From Ideonella oryzae (GTDB taxonomy: Bacteria; Pseudomonadota; Gammaproteobacteria; Burkholderiales; Burkholderiaceae_C): DNA of 64,000 nucleotides. The position numbers and the translations under genes are program-made. The notes beneath the pieces are model-generated. The model did no database searches. It was not told the DNA's origin and saw only the letters and a list, made by a program, of their open reading frames with translations. Below, piece by piece: positions 27,026-34,733 of the stretch. Within the stretch, counting starts at the first letter, position 1. The number at the start of each line of letters is the position of its first letter. The stretch covers positions 160,814 to 224,813 of the forward strand of contig NZ_JAMXMC010000003.1 in the NCBI RefSeq assembly GCF_024055665.1, given 5' to 3'.

Positions 27026-29191
27026 TCACAGGGTCTGGCCGTCGTGGCCGACTTCGCGCAGGTGGAACAGGCGGTGCTTGTCCAGCGTCGTCGCAAAGCC
27101 CTTGGGCACGACGAAGGTGGTGGCATCCGATTCGATGATGGCCGGGCCGAAGATCTCGTTGCCGGCCTTGAGCGCTTCCATCTTCCAGATCACCGCCTCG
27201 TACCATTCCTTGTGGCGGTAGAGCTTGCGGGTGCCCAGGCGGGCGGCGGCGGGCGGCGTGGCCTCGCCGATGGGGTCTTCCGGCAGCACCGGCTTCTGGG
27301 TGACCACCATGCCGCGCATGATGGCGCTGGTGACCGAGAAGCCCAGCTCCGGCGAGCGCGCCGAGCTGGCATAGACCCGGCCGTAGGTGGTTTCGAAGGC
27401 GGTGACGATCTTCTCCCAGTCCTCCGCGGTGGCGGCCGAGGACACCGGCGAATCGATCTCCAGGTCGTTGAGCTGGCCCATGTACTGCATGCGGTAGCCC
27501 GGCCGCAGGATCACGTCCTTGGCCTCGAAGCCGTTGATGCGGAACTCCTCGATGACCTTGCCGGCCAGCTCGCTCCAGGCCTGCTGGATGGTGGCCGAGG
27601 CCTGGGCCTTCTCGCCGTCGCTGGCGTCCTGCGGCACGGCCAGGTCCACGCTCTTGTCGTAGCGGTACTCGAAGTCCGCGCAGGCGCAGCCGAAGGCCGA
27701 GAAGCCCGCGGCCCAGGCCGGCACCACCACGTCCTTGAAGCCCAGGCCCTCGGTGTAGCCGTAGGTGTGCACCGGGCCGGCGCCGCCGTAGCTGAAGCAG
27801 ACGAAGTCGGTCGGGCTGTAGCCCTTGGCGCTGACGTTGGAGCGCAGGTACTCCCGCAGCTGCAGGTCCAGCAGCTCGATCACCCCGGCCGCGGCGTCCT
27901 CCACCGACAGGCCCAGCGGATCGGCGATCTGGGCCTTGATGTGCTGGCGGGCGCGATTCACGTCCAGCTGGATGGCGCCGCCCAGGAAGTTGTCGGGGTT
28001 GAGGTAGCCCAGCACCACGTGGCAGTCGGAGACCGACACCGTGTCCAGCCCGCTTTCGGGCCAGCAGGTGCCCACGCGGTAACCCGCGCTGTCCGGCCCC
28101 AGCTTGATGGCGCCGCTGTACGGGTCCAGCCGCACGAAGCTGCCGGCGCCCGCGCCCACCGAGTCCATGGTCACCAGGGGCAGCGAGAGCACCAGGCGGG
28201 CCATGTCCGGGTCGGAGGCGATGGCGAAGCTGCCCTTGGTGATCAGCGCCATGTCGAAGCTGGTGCCCCCGATGTCGGAGCAGGCGATGTTCTCGTCGCC
28301 CAGGGCCTCGCCCAGCAGCTTGGAGCCGATCACCCCGCCGATCGGACCGGACACGATCGTGCGCGCCAGCTCCTTGGCCTTCCAGCTGATGGTGCCGCCG
28401 TGCGTGGCCATCACCCGCAGGTCGAACTTGGCGCCGTGCTTCTTGAAGCGGTCGCTGACCTTTTTGAGCGTCTGGCGCGAAGGTTCGGCCGCGTAGGCCT
28501 CCAGGATGGTGGTGTTCATCCGGTGGCTTTCCTTGCGCTGCGGGTAGTAGTCCACCGAGGCGAACACCGGCAGGTCCACCCCCATGGCCTGCAGCTCCTC
28601 GCGGCAGACGTCGCGCGCCCGGCGCTCGCTGGTGCCGTTCTTGTGCGACTGCAGCAGGCAGATCACGATGGCCTTGGCGCCGGCGGCCACCAGCTCGCGG
28701 GTGGCCTGGCGAACCTCGGGCTCGCGCAGCGGGATCACCACCTGACCCTGCACATCGGTGCGCTCGGTCACGCCACGGGTGCGCTTGAGCGGCACCAGCG
28801 GCTGGTCGTAGCGGTGGGTGTTCAGGTGGATGCGCTCCTCCAGCGCATAGCCCAGGTAGCTCTGGATGGCCCGGCCCATCGAGTGCACATGCTCGAAGCC
28901 CTTGTTGACCATCAGGCCGACGTCCAGGCCCTTGCGCTGCACCACCCGGTTGAGCATGGCGGTGCCGGAGTAGACGCAGGTCACCAGCTCGGGGTAGACG
29001 TCGTCCACGTCACGCTGCCAGTGGGCCAGCGCGTCGCGCGAGGAGTTGAAGATGGCCAGCGATTCGTCGGCCGGGTTGCTCTGGGCCTTGCCCACCACGA
29101 AGCGGCCGTCCTCGCGGACGAAGAAGGTGTCGGTCATCGTGCCCCCGGCATCGATGCCCATCACCTGCACCTTGGATTGCTGCAGTTGCAT
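27026..29191 (-). CDS. acxA: acetone carboxylase beta subunit (hydantoinase A/oxoprolinase family)
   Basis: 721-residue HyuA-like, actin-fold subunit that uses ATP to phosphorylate acetone and bicarbonate. GIDAGGTMTDTFFV near residue 12 is the phosphate-1 loop, and CSDIGGTSFDMALI the second phosphate loop. FVCFSYGGAGPVH is the family's C-terminal signature. The length agrees with the known 78-kDa beta chain. The ATG at 29191 has GGAGACA upstream. It is the first gene of the operon, about 70 nt downstream of the predicted sigma54 start. Confidence 0.94.
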   Translation of the reverse strand: MQLQQSKVQVMGIDAGGTMTDTFFVREDGRFVVGKAQSNPADESLAIFNSSRDALAHWQRDVDDVYPELVTCVYSGTAMLNRVVQRKGLDVGLMVNKGFEHVHSMGRAIQSYLGYALEERIHLNTHRYDQPLVPLKRTRGVTERTDVQGQVVIPLREPEVRQATRELVAAGAKAIVICLLQSHKNGTSERRARDVCREELQAMGVDLPVFASVDYYPQRKESHRMNTTILEAYAAEPSRQTLKKVSDRFKKHGAKFDLRVMATHGGTISWKAKELARTIVSGPIGGVIGSKLLGEALGDENIACSDIGGTSFDMALITKGSFAIASDPDMARLVLSLPLVTMDSVGAGAGSFVRLDPYSGAIKLGPDSAGYRVGTCWPESGLDTVSVSDCHVVLGYLNPDNFLGGAIQLDVNRARQHIKAQIADPLGLSVEDAAAGVIELLDLQLREYLRSNVSAKGYSPTDFVCFSYGGAGPVHTYGYTEGLGFKDVVVPAWAAGFSAFGCACADFEYRYDKSVDLAVPQDASDGEKAQASATIQQAWSELAGKVIEEFRINGFEAKDVILRPGYRMQYMGQLNDLEIDSPVSSAATAEDWEKIVTAFETTYGRVYASSARSPELGFSVTSAIMRGMVVTQKPVLPEDPIGEATPPAAARLGTRKLYRHKEWYEAVIWKMEALKAGNEIFGPAIIESDATTFVVPKGFATTLDKHRLFHLREVGHDGQTL

Positions 29192-29270
29192 GAGCTTGTC
29201 TCCATCTGTCGGATGCGACGCCGGTGTTCCGGTCGCCGGAGGTCCGCGGCTGCGGCCTCGCCAAGCTCAT

Positions 29271-29286
29271 TGCAGTGCCCATGCCA
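29271..29286 (-). promoter_or_regulatory. sigma54 (-24/-12) promoter of the acx operon
   Basis: Minus strand TGGCAT-N5-CTGCA, with GG and GC at the invariant positions and two deviations from TGGCAC-N5-TTGCA. The predicted start is near 29260, giving a leader of about 69 nt, almost identical to that of the aldehyde dehydrogenase gene. Confidence 0.75.
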
Positions 29287-29335
29287 CGGCGGACGGCCTT
29301 CCGGCGGCCCCGCGGCAAGTGCTTGATTTTGTTCA

Positions 29336-29435
29336 GCGCCCCTGGTGAAGACCCCGAGGGATGCTGCACTGCGGCAGCGCCGAGGGGCGCCACCGCGGGC
29401 GTTCGATTTCCGGCCGGACGGCGCGGAATCGAACG
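29336..29435 (-). promoter_or_regulatory. two inverted repeats upstream of the acx promoter
   Basis: GCGCCCCT (29336-29343) pairs with AGGGGCGC (29383-29390). CGTTCGATT (29400-29408) pairs with AATCGAACG (29427-29435). They lie about 75-175 bp before the predicted acx start, where enhancer sites are expected, and just past the end of polA. The outer one could instead be a factor-dependent polA terminator; it has no T run. Confidence 0.4.
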
Positions 29436-29471
29436 TCGCGCCCAGTCAATGGCCGGGCGTGGTCGGGGGGC

Positions 29472-32237
29472 TCAGTGCGCCGCTTCCCAGCTCGGCCCGA
29501 AGCCCACCTCGGCCACCAGGGGCACGCTGAAGGACGCCACGCCGGCCATCAGACGCGGCACGGCCTCGCGCACCCAGTCCACCTCGGCCTCGGGCACCTC
29601 GAAGACCAGTTCGTCGTGCACCTGCATCACCATGCGGGTGGCGCGGCCCTCGGCATCCAGCGCCTGCTGCACCGCGATCATCGCCAGCTTGATCAGGTCG
29701 GCCGCGGTGCCCTGCATCGGCGCGTTGATGGCCTGGCGCTCGGCGCCGGCGCGGCGCGGGCCGCTGCCGCCCTTGATCTCCGGCAGCACGATGCGCCGTC
29801 CGAACTCGGTCTCGACATAGCCGCGCTCGCGGGCCCGCTCCTTGGTGGCCTCCATGTAGCGCTTCACGCCGGCAAAGCGCTCGAAGTAGCGGTCGATGTA
29901 GTTCTTGGCCGCCTTCTGGTCGATGCCCAGGCTCTGCGCCAGACCGAAGGCACCCATGCCGTAGATCAGGCCGAAGTTGATGGTCTTGGCATAGCGCCGC
30001 TGCTCGGGCGTGACCGCCTCGGGCGGGATGCCGAAAACCTCGCTGGCGGTGGCCCGGTGCACGTCCATGCCCTCGGCAAAGGCCTTGTTCAGGCCCGGGT
30101 CGCCGCTGATGTGGGCCATGATGCGCAGCTCGATCTGCGAGTAGTCGGCGCTGGCGATCACATGGCCCGGCGGAGCGATGAAGGCCTCGCGCACCCGCCG
30201 GCCCTCGGGCGTGCGGATGGGGATGTTCTGCAGGTTCGGCTCGTTGCTCGACAGCCGCCCGGTGACGGCCACCGCCTGCGCGTAGTTGGTGTGCACCCGG
30301 CCGGTGGCCGGGTTGATCATGCCGGGCAGCTTGTCGGTGTAGGTGCCCTTGAGCTTGGCCAGGCTGCGGTGCTCCAGCAGCTTGGCCGGCAGCGGGTAGT
30401 CGGCTGCCAGCTCCTGCAGCACCTCCTCGTCGGTCGACGGGGCGCCGGTGGCGGTCTTCTTCTTGACCGGCAGGCCCAGGCGGTTGAACAGGATTTCGCC
30501 GATCTGCTTGGGGCTGGCCATGTTGAAGGGCTGGCCGGCGATGGCGTAGGCCTCCTGCTCCAGCGCGATCATGCGCTCGGCCAACTGCTGGCTCTGGGCC
30601 GCCAGCCGGGCCGGGTCGATCAGCACGCCATGGCGTTCGATGCGCTGCAGCACCGCCACCGTGGGCATCTCGATCTCGGCGTAGACGCGCCGCAGGCCCG
30701 GCTCGGCCTGCAGCTGCGGCCACAGCGTGTCATGCACCTGCACGCACATCTCGCTGTCCTCGCCGCTGTAGGTGCTGGCGCGCTCCACGTCCACCTGCGA
30801 GAAGGAGATCTGGTTGGCGCCCTTGCCGCACAGGTCCTCGTAGCTCAGGCCGTGGCGACCCAGGTGGCGATCGGCCAGGCTCTCCAGGCTGTGCGGCTTG
30901 TGGGCCTCCAGCACATAGCTTTCCAGCAGCGTGTCGTGCACATAGCCCTGCACCCGGATGCCGTGGTTCTCGAACACATGCAGGTCGTACTTGATGTTCT
31001 GGCCCAGCTTGGCCGCGCTGGCGTCTTCCAGCCAGGGGCGCAGGCGCGTCAGCACCTCGGCCAGCGGCAGCTGGTCCGGCGCGCCCGGGTAGTCATGGCC
31101 GGTCGGCACATAGGCAGCCCGGCCGGGCTCCACCGCGAAGCTGATGCCGACGATGCGCGCACGCATCGGGTCCAGCGAATCGGTCTCGGTGTCCAGCCCG
31201 GTCAGCGGCGCGGCCTTCAGGCGGGCGATCCAGTCGTCCAGCTGTTCCCAGCTGGTAAGGGTCTGGTACTCGCGTGCCAGCACGGGCGCCGGGGGTGCGG
31301 CGACCTCACCCGCAGAGGCCTCGCCCGCGGCGACAGGGCTCGCCGAGGCGGCGGCTGGCACCGGCTGGCCCAGGGCGCGCAGGCTGCTGCGAAAGCCGTA
31401 GCGGGTGTAGAAGTCCACCAGCCCGTCCTGGTCGGGCGCGCGCAGGGCCAGGGCGCCCAGCGCCGGCCAGGCCGGCACCTGGGCCCCCAGCTCGCAGTCG
31501 GTCTTGACGGTGATGAGCTGGCGGCCCATCGGCAGCCAGCCCAGGGTGGCCCGCAGGTTCTCGCCCGCCACGCCCTTGATCTGCTCGGCCGCGGCGATCA
31601 CGCCGTCCAGCGAGCCGTGTTCCTGGATCCACTTGACCGCGGTCTTGGGGCCGACCTTGGGCACGCCGGGCACGTTGTCCACCGTGTCGCCGACCAGGGT
31701 CAGGTAGTCGATGATCCGGTCGGGCGGCACGCCGAACTTCTCGGTCACCCCCGCCACGTCCAGGCGCTCGGGCGGCTTGGCCATCGTGTTGATCAGGGTC
31801 ACCTGCGGCGTCACCAGCTGGGCCAGGTCCTTGTCGCCGGTGGAGATCACCACGGTGTGGCCGCTCTCAGCGCCCACCCGGGCCAGCGTGCCGATGGCGT
31901 CGTCGGCCTCGATGCCGGGCACCTCCAGCACCGGCCAGCCCAGCAGGCGCACCGCCTCGTGGATGGGCTCGATCTGGGCCCGCAGGTCCTCGGGCATGGG
32001 CGCACGCTGGGCCTTGTACTCGGGATACCACGCGTCGCGGAAGGTAGGGCCCTTGGCGTCGAACACGCACACGGCATGCTCGGCCGGCACCTGCTCGCGC
32101 AGCCAGTTCATCATGTTGACCATGCCATGGATGGCACCGGTCGGAAAACCATCCGGGCCACGCAGGTCGGGCATGGCATGAAAAGCACGGTACAGGTAGC
32201 TGGAACCATCGACCAGCAGCAGGATCTTCTCGCTCAT
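29472..32237 (-). CDS. polA: DNA polymerase I
   Basis: 921-residue repair and Okazaki-processing polymerase with all three domains. The 5'-nuclease occupies residues 1-290 (LLVDGSSYLYRAFHAMPDL, IEADDAIGTLA). The 3'-5' exonuclease has LTGLDTETDSLDPM and LGQNIKYDLHV. The polymerase has ADYSQIELRIMAHIS, AKTINFGLIYGMGAFGLA and MQVHDELVFEV. The ATG at 32237 begins the standard MSEKILLLVDG start. It diverges from the DUF2782 gene with only 39 bp between start codons, the arrangement commonly seen in Burkholderiales. Confidence 0.97.
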   Translation of the reverse strand: MSEKILLLVDGSSYLYRAFHAMPDLRGPDGFPTGAIHGMVNMMNWLREQVPAEHAVCVFDAKGPTFRDAWYPEYKAQRAPMPEDLRAQIEPIHEAVRLLGWPVLEVPGIEADDAIGTLARVGAESGHTVVISTGDKDLAQLVTPQVTLINTMAKPPERLDVAGVTEKFGVPPDRIIDYLTLVGDTVDNVPGVPKVGPKTAVKWIQEHGSLDGVIAAAEQIKGVAGENLRATLGWLPMGRQLITVKTDCELGAQVPAWPALGALALRAPDQDGLVDFYTRYGFRSSLRALGQPVPAAASASPVAAGEASAGEVAAPPAPVLAREYQTLTSWEQLDDWIARLKAAPLTGLDTETDSLDPMRARIVGISFAVEPGRAAYVPTGHDYPGAPDQLPLAEVLTRLRPWLEDASAAKLGQNIKYDLHVFENHGIRVQGYVHDTLLESYVLEAHKPHSLESLADRHLGRHGLSYEDLCGKGANQISFSQVDVERASTYSGEDSEMCVQVHDTLWPQLQAEPGLRRVYAEIEMPTVAVLQRIERHGVLIDPARLAAQSQQLAERMIALEQEAYAIAGQPFNMASPKQIGEILFNRLGLPVKKKTATGAPSTDEEVLQELAADYPLPAKLLEHRSLAKLKGTYTDKLPGMINPATGRVHTNYAQAVAVTGRLSSNEPNLQNIPIRTPEGRRVREAFIAPPGHVIASADYSQIELRIMAHISGDPGLNKAFAEGMDVHRATASEVFGIPPEAVTPEQRRYAKTINFGLIYGMGAFGLAQSLGIDQKAAKNYIDRYFERFAGVKRYMEATKERARERGYVETEFGRRIVLPEIKGGSGPRRAGAERQAINAPMQGTAADLIKLAMIAVQQALDAEGRATRMVMQVHDELVFEVPEAEVDWVREAVPRLMAGVASFSVPLVAEVGFGPSWEAAH

Positions 32238-32276
32238 GGAAGCGGATTGTGCTTGCTTCCGTAGAATCAACACCCC

Positions 32277-32636
32277 ATGAACGCCCTCTCCCTGCCCACC
32301 CTGCTCGCGGGCCTGCTCATCGGCAGTGCCGGCCTGGCCCAGACCGCCCCCGCGGCGGCCTCGGCGCCGGCTGCTGCCGAACTGCCCGCGCTGCCCGTGA
32401 CGGACACCCCGGCACCGGGCAGCAAGGTGCCTGAACCCCAGGTGCTGCATGTGGTGACCGAGGACGACAACGTCCGCATCGAGGAGTTGCGCGTGCGCGG
32501 CCAGACCCAGCGCATCACCGTGCACCCCAAGATCCCCGGCCTGCCGGCCTATGACATCGTGCCGCCCCAGGGTGGCAAGCTGCCGCAGGACGACAAGTCC
32601 GCCGGCCAGCGCGTCTGGCTGAAGCTGGATTTCTGA
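32277..32636 (+). CDS. DUF2782 family exported protein
   Basis: 119-residue protein with a signal peptide (cleavage likely after GLAQ or AAAS) and an Ala/Pro-rich linker. The compact C-terminal domain contains TEDDNVRIEELRVRGQTQ and ends VWLKLDF, as in DUF2782. Function is unknown. Its position between polA (divergent) and thrB is conserved in many betaproteobacteria. thrB starts 47 bp downstream, so cotranscription is likely. Confidence 0.85.
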   Translation: MNALSLPTLLAGLLIGSAGLAQTAPAAASAPAAAELPALPVTDTPAPGSKVPEPQVLHVVTEDDNVRIEELRVRGQTQRITVHPKIPGLPAYDIVPPQGGKLPQDDKSAGQRVWLKLDF

Positions 32637-32683
32637 GCCGCGGCTGCGCGCCCGGTTCCCCACTCCTTTCATTCCAAGCATTC

Positions 32684-33652
32684 ATGGCGGTTTACACCGA
32701 GGTCAGCGCCGAACAGGCCGGCTCGCTGCTTGCGCAGCTGGGTCTGGGCCCGCTGGTCGAGATGCAGCCCATCGGCAGCGGCATCGAGAACACCAACTAC
32801 TTCGTCACCACGCCCGAGGGCGACTGGGTGATGACGCTGTTCGAGCGCCTGTCGCACGATCAGCTGCCCTTCTACCTGCGCCTGATGCAGCACCTGGCCC
32901 AGCGCGGCCTGCCGGTGCCCGAGCCCCGGGCCAATGCCCAGGGCGGGCTGGTGCAGACGGTGGCGGGCAAGCCCGCCGCACTGGTCAACCGTCTGCAGGG
33001 CGAGAGCCTGGACGCGCCGGACCTGCACCACTGCCGCGAACTGGGCGGCGTGCTGGCCCGCATGCACCGGGCGGTGGCCGACTTCCCGCTGCAGCAGCCC
33101 AACCTGCGCGGCCTGCCCTGGCGCGAGGCCACCGCCCCGGTGGTGCGCCCGCATCTGGCGCCGGCCGATGCAACCCTGCTGGACCAGGAGATGGCCCACC
33201 AGCGCGAGCTGCACGCCAGCGCGGCCTACCAGGGCCTGCCCAGCGGGGCCGTCCACGCCGATCTGTTCCGCGACAACGCGATGTTCGCCGGCCTGCCCGG
33301 CCGCGAGCGCCTGAGCGGTGTGTTCGACTTCTACTTCGCTGGCACCGACACTTTCGTCTTCGACCTGGCGGTGGTGCTCAACGACTGGTGCGTCGACCTG
33401 GACAGTGGCCGGCTGGACCTGCCGCGCGCCGAGGCGCTGGTGCGCGCCTACCAGGCCGAGCGTCCGCTCTCGGGCACCGAGCTGCGCCTGCTGCCGGCCC
33501 TGCGTCGCACCGCGGCGCTGCGTTTCTGGCTTTCGCGCCTGTCCGACTGGCACTTGCCGCGCGAGGCCAGCCTGCTCCAGCCCAAGGACCCGGCCCACTT
33601 TGAACGCGTGCTGCGCGACGCCGCCGAGCGCCCCTGGCACGCCGACGTCTGA
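32684..33652 (+). CDS. thrB: homoserine kinase (aminoglycoside-phosphotransferase fold)
   Basis: Phosphorylates homoserine in threonine synthesis. It has 322 residues with the ThrB type 2 N-terminus MAVYTEVS and GSGIENTNYFV. The catalytic loop is VHADLFRDNAMF, and FDFYFAGTDTFVFDLAV is the DFG-equivalent metal site. Unlike GHMP-type E. coli ThrB it belongs to the APH fold common in Pseudomonas and Burkholderiales. The next gene starts 4 bp after its stop. Confidence 0.94.
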   Translation: MAVYTEVSAEQAGSLLAQLGLGPLVEMQPIGSGIENTNYFVTTPEGDWVMTLFERLSHDQLPFYLRLMQHLAQRGLPVPEPRANAQGGLVQTVAGKPAALVNRLQGESLDAPDLHHCRELGGVLARMHRAVADFPLQQPNLRGLPWREATAPVVRPHLAPADATLLDQEMAHQRELHASAAYQGLPSGAVHADLFRDNAMFAGLPGRERLSGVFDFYFAGTDTFVFDLAVVLNDWCVDLDSGRLDLPRAEALVRAYQAERPLSGTELRLLPALRRTAALRFWLSRLSDWHLPREASLLQPKDPAHFERVLRDAAERPWHADV

Positions 33653-33656
33653 CCGC

Positions 33657-34448
33657 ATGGCACTGATTCTCAAGACGGTGCCAGCCTCGCAGGGGCTGGT
33701 GTGGGTGCGGCAAGGCCTGCAGGAGTTCGTGCGCCACCCGCTGAGCTACACCGCCCTGTTCATGGCCTTCATGCTGGTGGGCGCCATCGTGTCGCTGCTG
33801 CCGGGCTTTGGCGAGGTGTTGGTGCTGGCCGGCATCCCGCTGCTGACGCTGGCCTACATGATGGCCACTGCCGCCAGCCTGCGCGGCGTGCGGCCCTCGC
33901 TGTCGGTCTTCGTGGCACCCTGGCGGCATCTGCCGGTGGAGCGTCGCCGCGGTCTGCTCACCCTGGCCCTGGGCTACGCCTTCCTGACGCTGGTGCTGCT
34001 GATGGCCTGCAACCTGTTCGACCGCGGCGGGGTGGACGAGCTCATGCAGGGCGTGAGCCGAAACGCCGACCCGGACGAGTTGCAGCGCCTGGCCGACGCC
34101 CCCGGCGTGATGGCCGGGATGCTGGCCCGGGTCACCGTGACCTTGCTGCTGAGCATGCCTTTCTGGCATGCCCCGGCGCTGGTCTGCTGGGTGGGCCAAT
34201 CGCCGGCACAGGCCATGTTCTCCAGCGTGCTGGCCCTGTGGCGCTGCCGCAGCGCCTTGCTGGTCTACGGCCTGGGCTGGATGGGGCTGATGATGCTCAC
34301 CGGCGTGGTCCTGAGCCTGCTGATGGTGTTGCTGGGCGGCACCTCGCTGATGGGCCTGCTGTCGATGCCGCTGGCCCTGGCGCTGACCTCCGCCTACTAT
34401 GTGTCCCTGTTCTTCACCTTCCGCGACAGCTTCGGCCAGGCGGAGTGA
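33657..34448 (+). CDS. BPSS1780-type integral membrane protein
   Basis: 263-residue inner-membrane protein with about six TM helices (near residues 25-45, 50-70, 100-120, 160-180, 195-225 and 230-250). The N-terminal segment GLVWVRQGLQEFVRHPLSY and the later PFWHAPALVCWVGQSP are features I associate with the BPSS1780 family found next to thrB in Burkholderiales. No enzymatic motif is seen and the function is unknown. It is probably in one operon with DUF2782 and thrB. Confidence 0.8.
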   Translation: MALILKTVPASQGLVWVRQGLQEFVRHPLSYTALFMAFMLVGAIVSLLPGFGEVLVLAGIPLLTLAYMMATAASLRGVRPSLSVFVAPWRHLPVERRRGLLTLALGYAFLTLVLLMACNLFDRGGVDELMQGVSRNADPDELQRLADAPGVMAGMLARVTVTLLLSMPFWHAPALVCWVGQSPAQAMFSSVLALWRCRSALLVYGLGWMGLMMLTGVVLSLLMVLLGGTSLMGLLSMPLALALTSAYYVSLFFTFRDSFGQAE

Positions 34449-34473
34449 CCCCGACTGCCACGAGGTTCTCGCC

Positions 34474-34689
34474 ATGTCCCGACGTTTCTCTGCTCTTTTG
34501 GTCCCGATCCTGGCGACAGGCTGCCTGTGCGCCCTGGGGGGCTGCGCGGTCGTCGAAGTGGCGGGGGCGGCCACAGGTGCGGTCATCTCGGTGGGCGCCA
34601 GCGTGGTGAGCACCGGCATCACGGTCACCGGCAAGGCGGTGGGCGCCGGGATCGACGCGGTCAGCGGCGGCGACAAGCCGGCCCCCTGA
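34474..34689 (+). CDS. small lipoprotein
   Basis: 71-residue predicted lipoprotein. MSRRFSALLVPILATG precedes a lipobox ALGGC, and the mature part is Gly/Val/Ala-rich without charge (VVEVAGAATGAVISVGAS), ending GGDKPAP. GAGG lies upstream of the ATG at 34474. It follows the membrane protein by 25 bp and so probably ends the thrB operon. The Gly/Val repeat pattern resembles small envelope lipoproteins of unknown role. No function is assigned. Confidence 0.75.
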   Translation: MSRRFSALLVPILATGCLCALGGCAVVEVAGAATGAVISVGASVVSTGITVTGKAVGAGIDAVSGGDKPAP

Positions 34690-34733
34690 GCCCAGCCCGA
34701 GCGCTGCGGATGCCGCGCCGGTTCGCTCAGTAG

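Noticed and set aside
24632-29326. A 1564-codon open frame on the plus strand
   Set aside because: It is antisense to acxA and acxB. Its translation is His/Gln/Gly/Val-rich low-complexity sequence, as expected opposite GC-rich coding DNA, with no domain.
29361-32264. A 967-codon open frame opposite polA
   Set aside because: Shadow of polA codon bias; no recognisable motif, and polA is complete in all domains.
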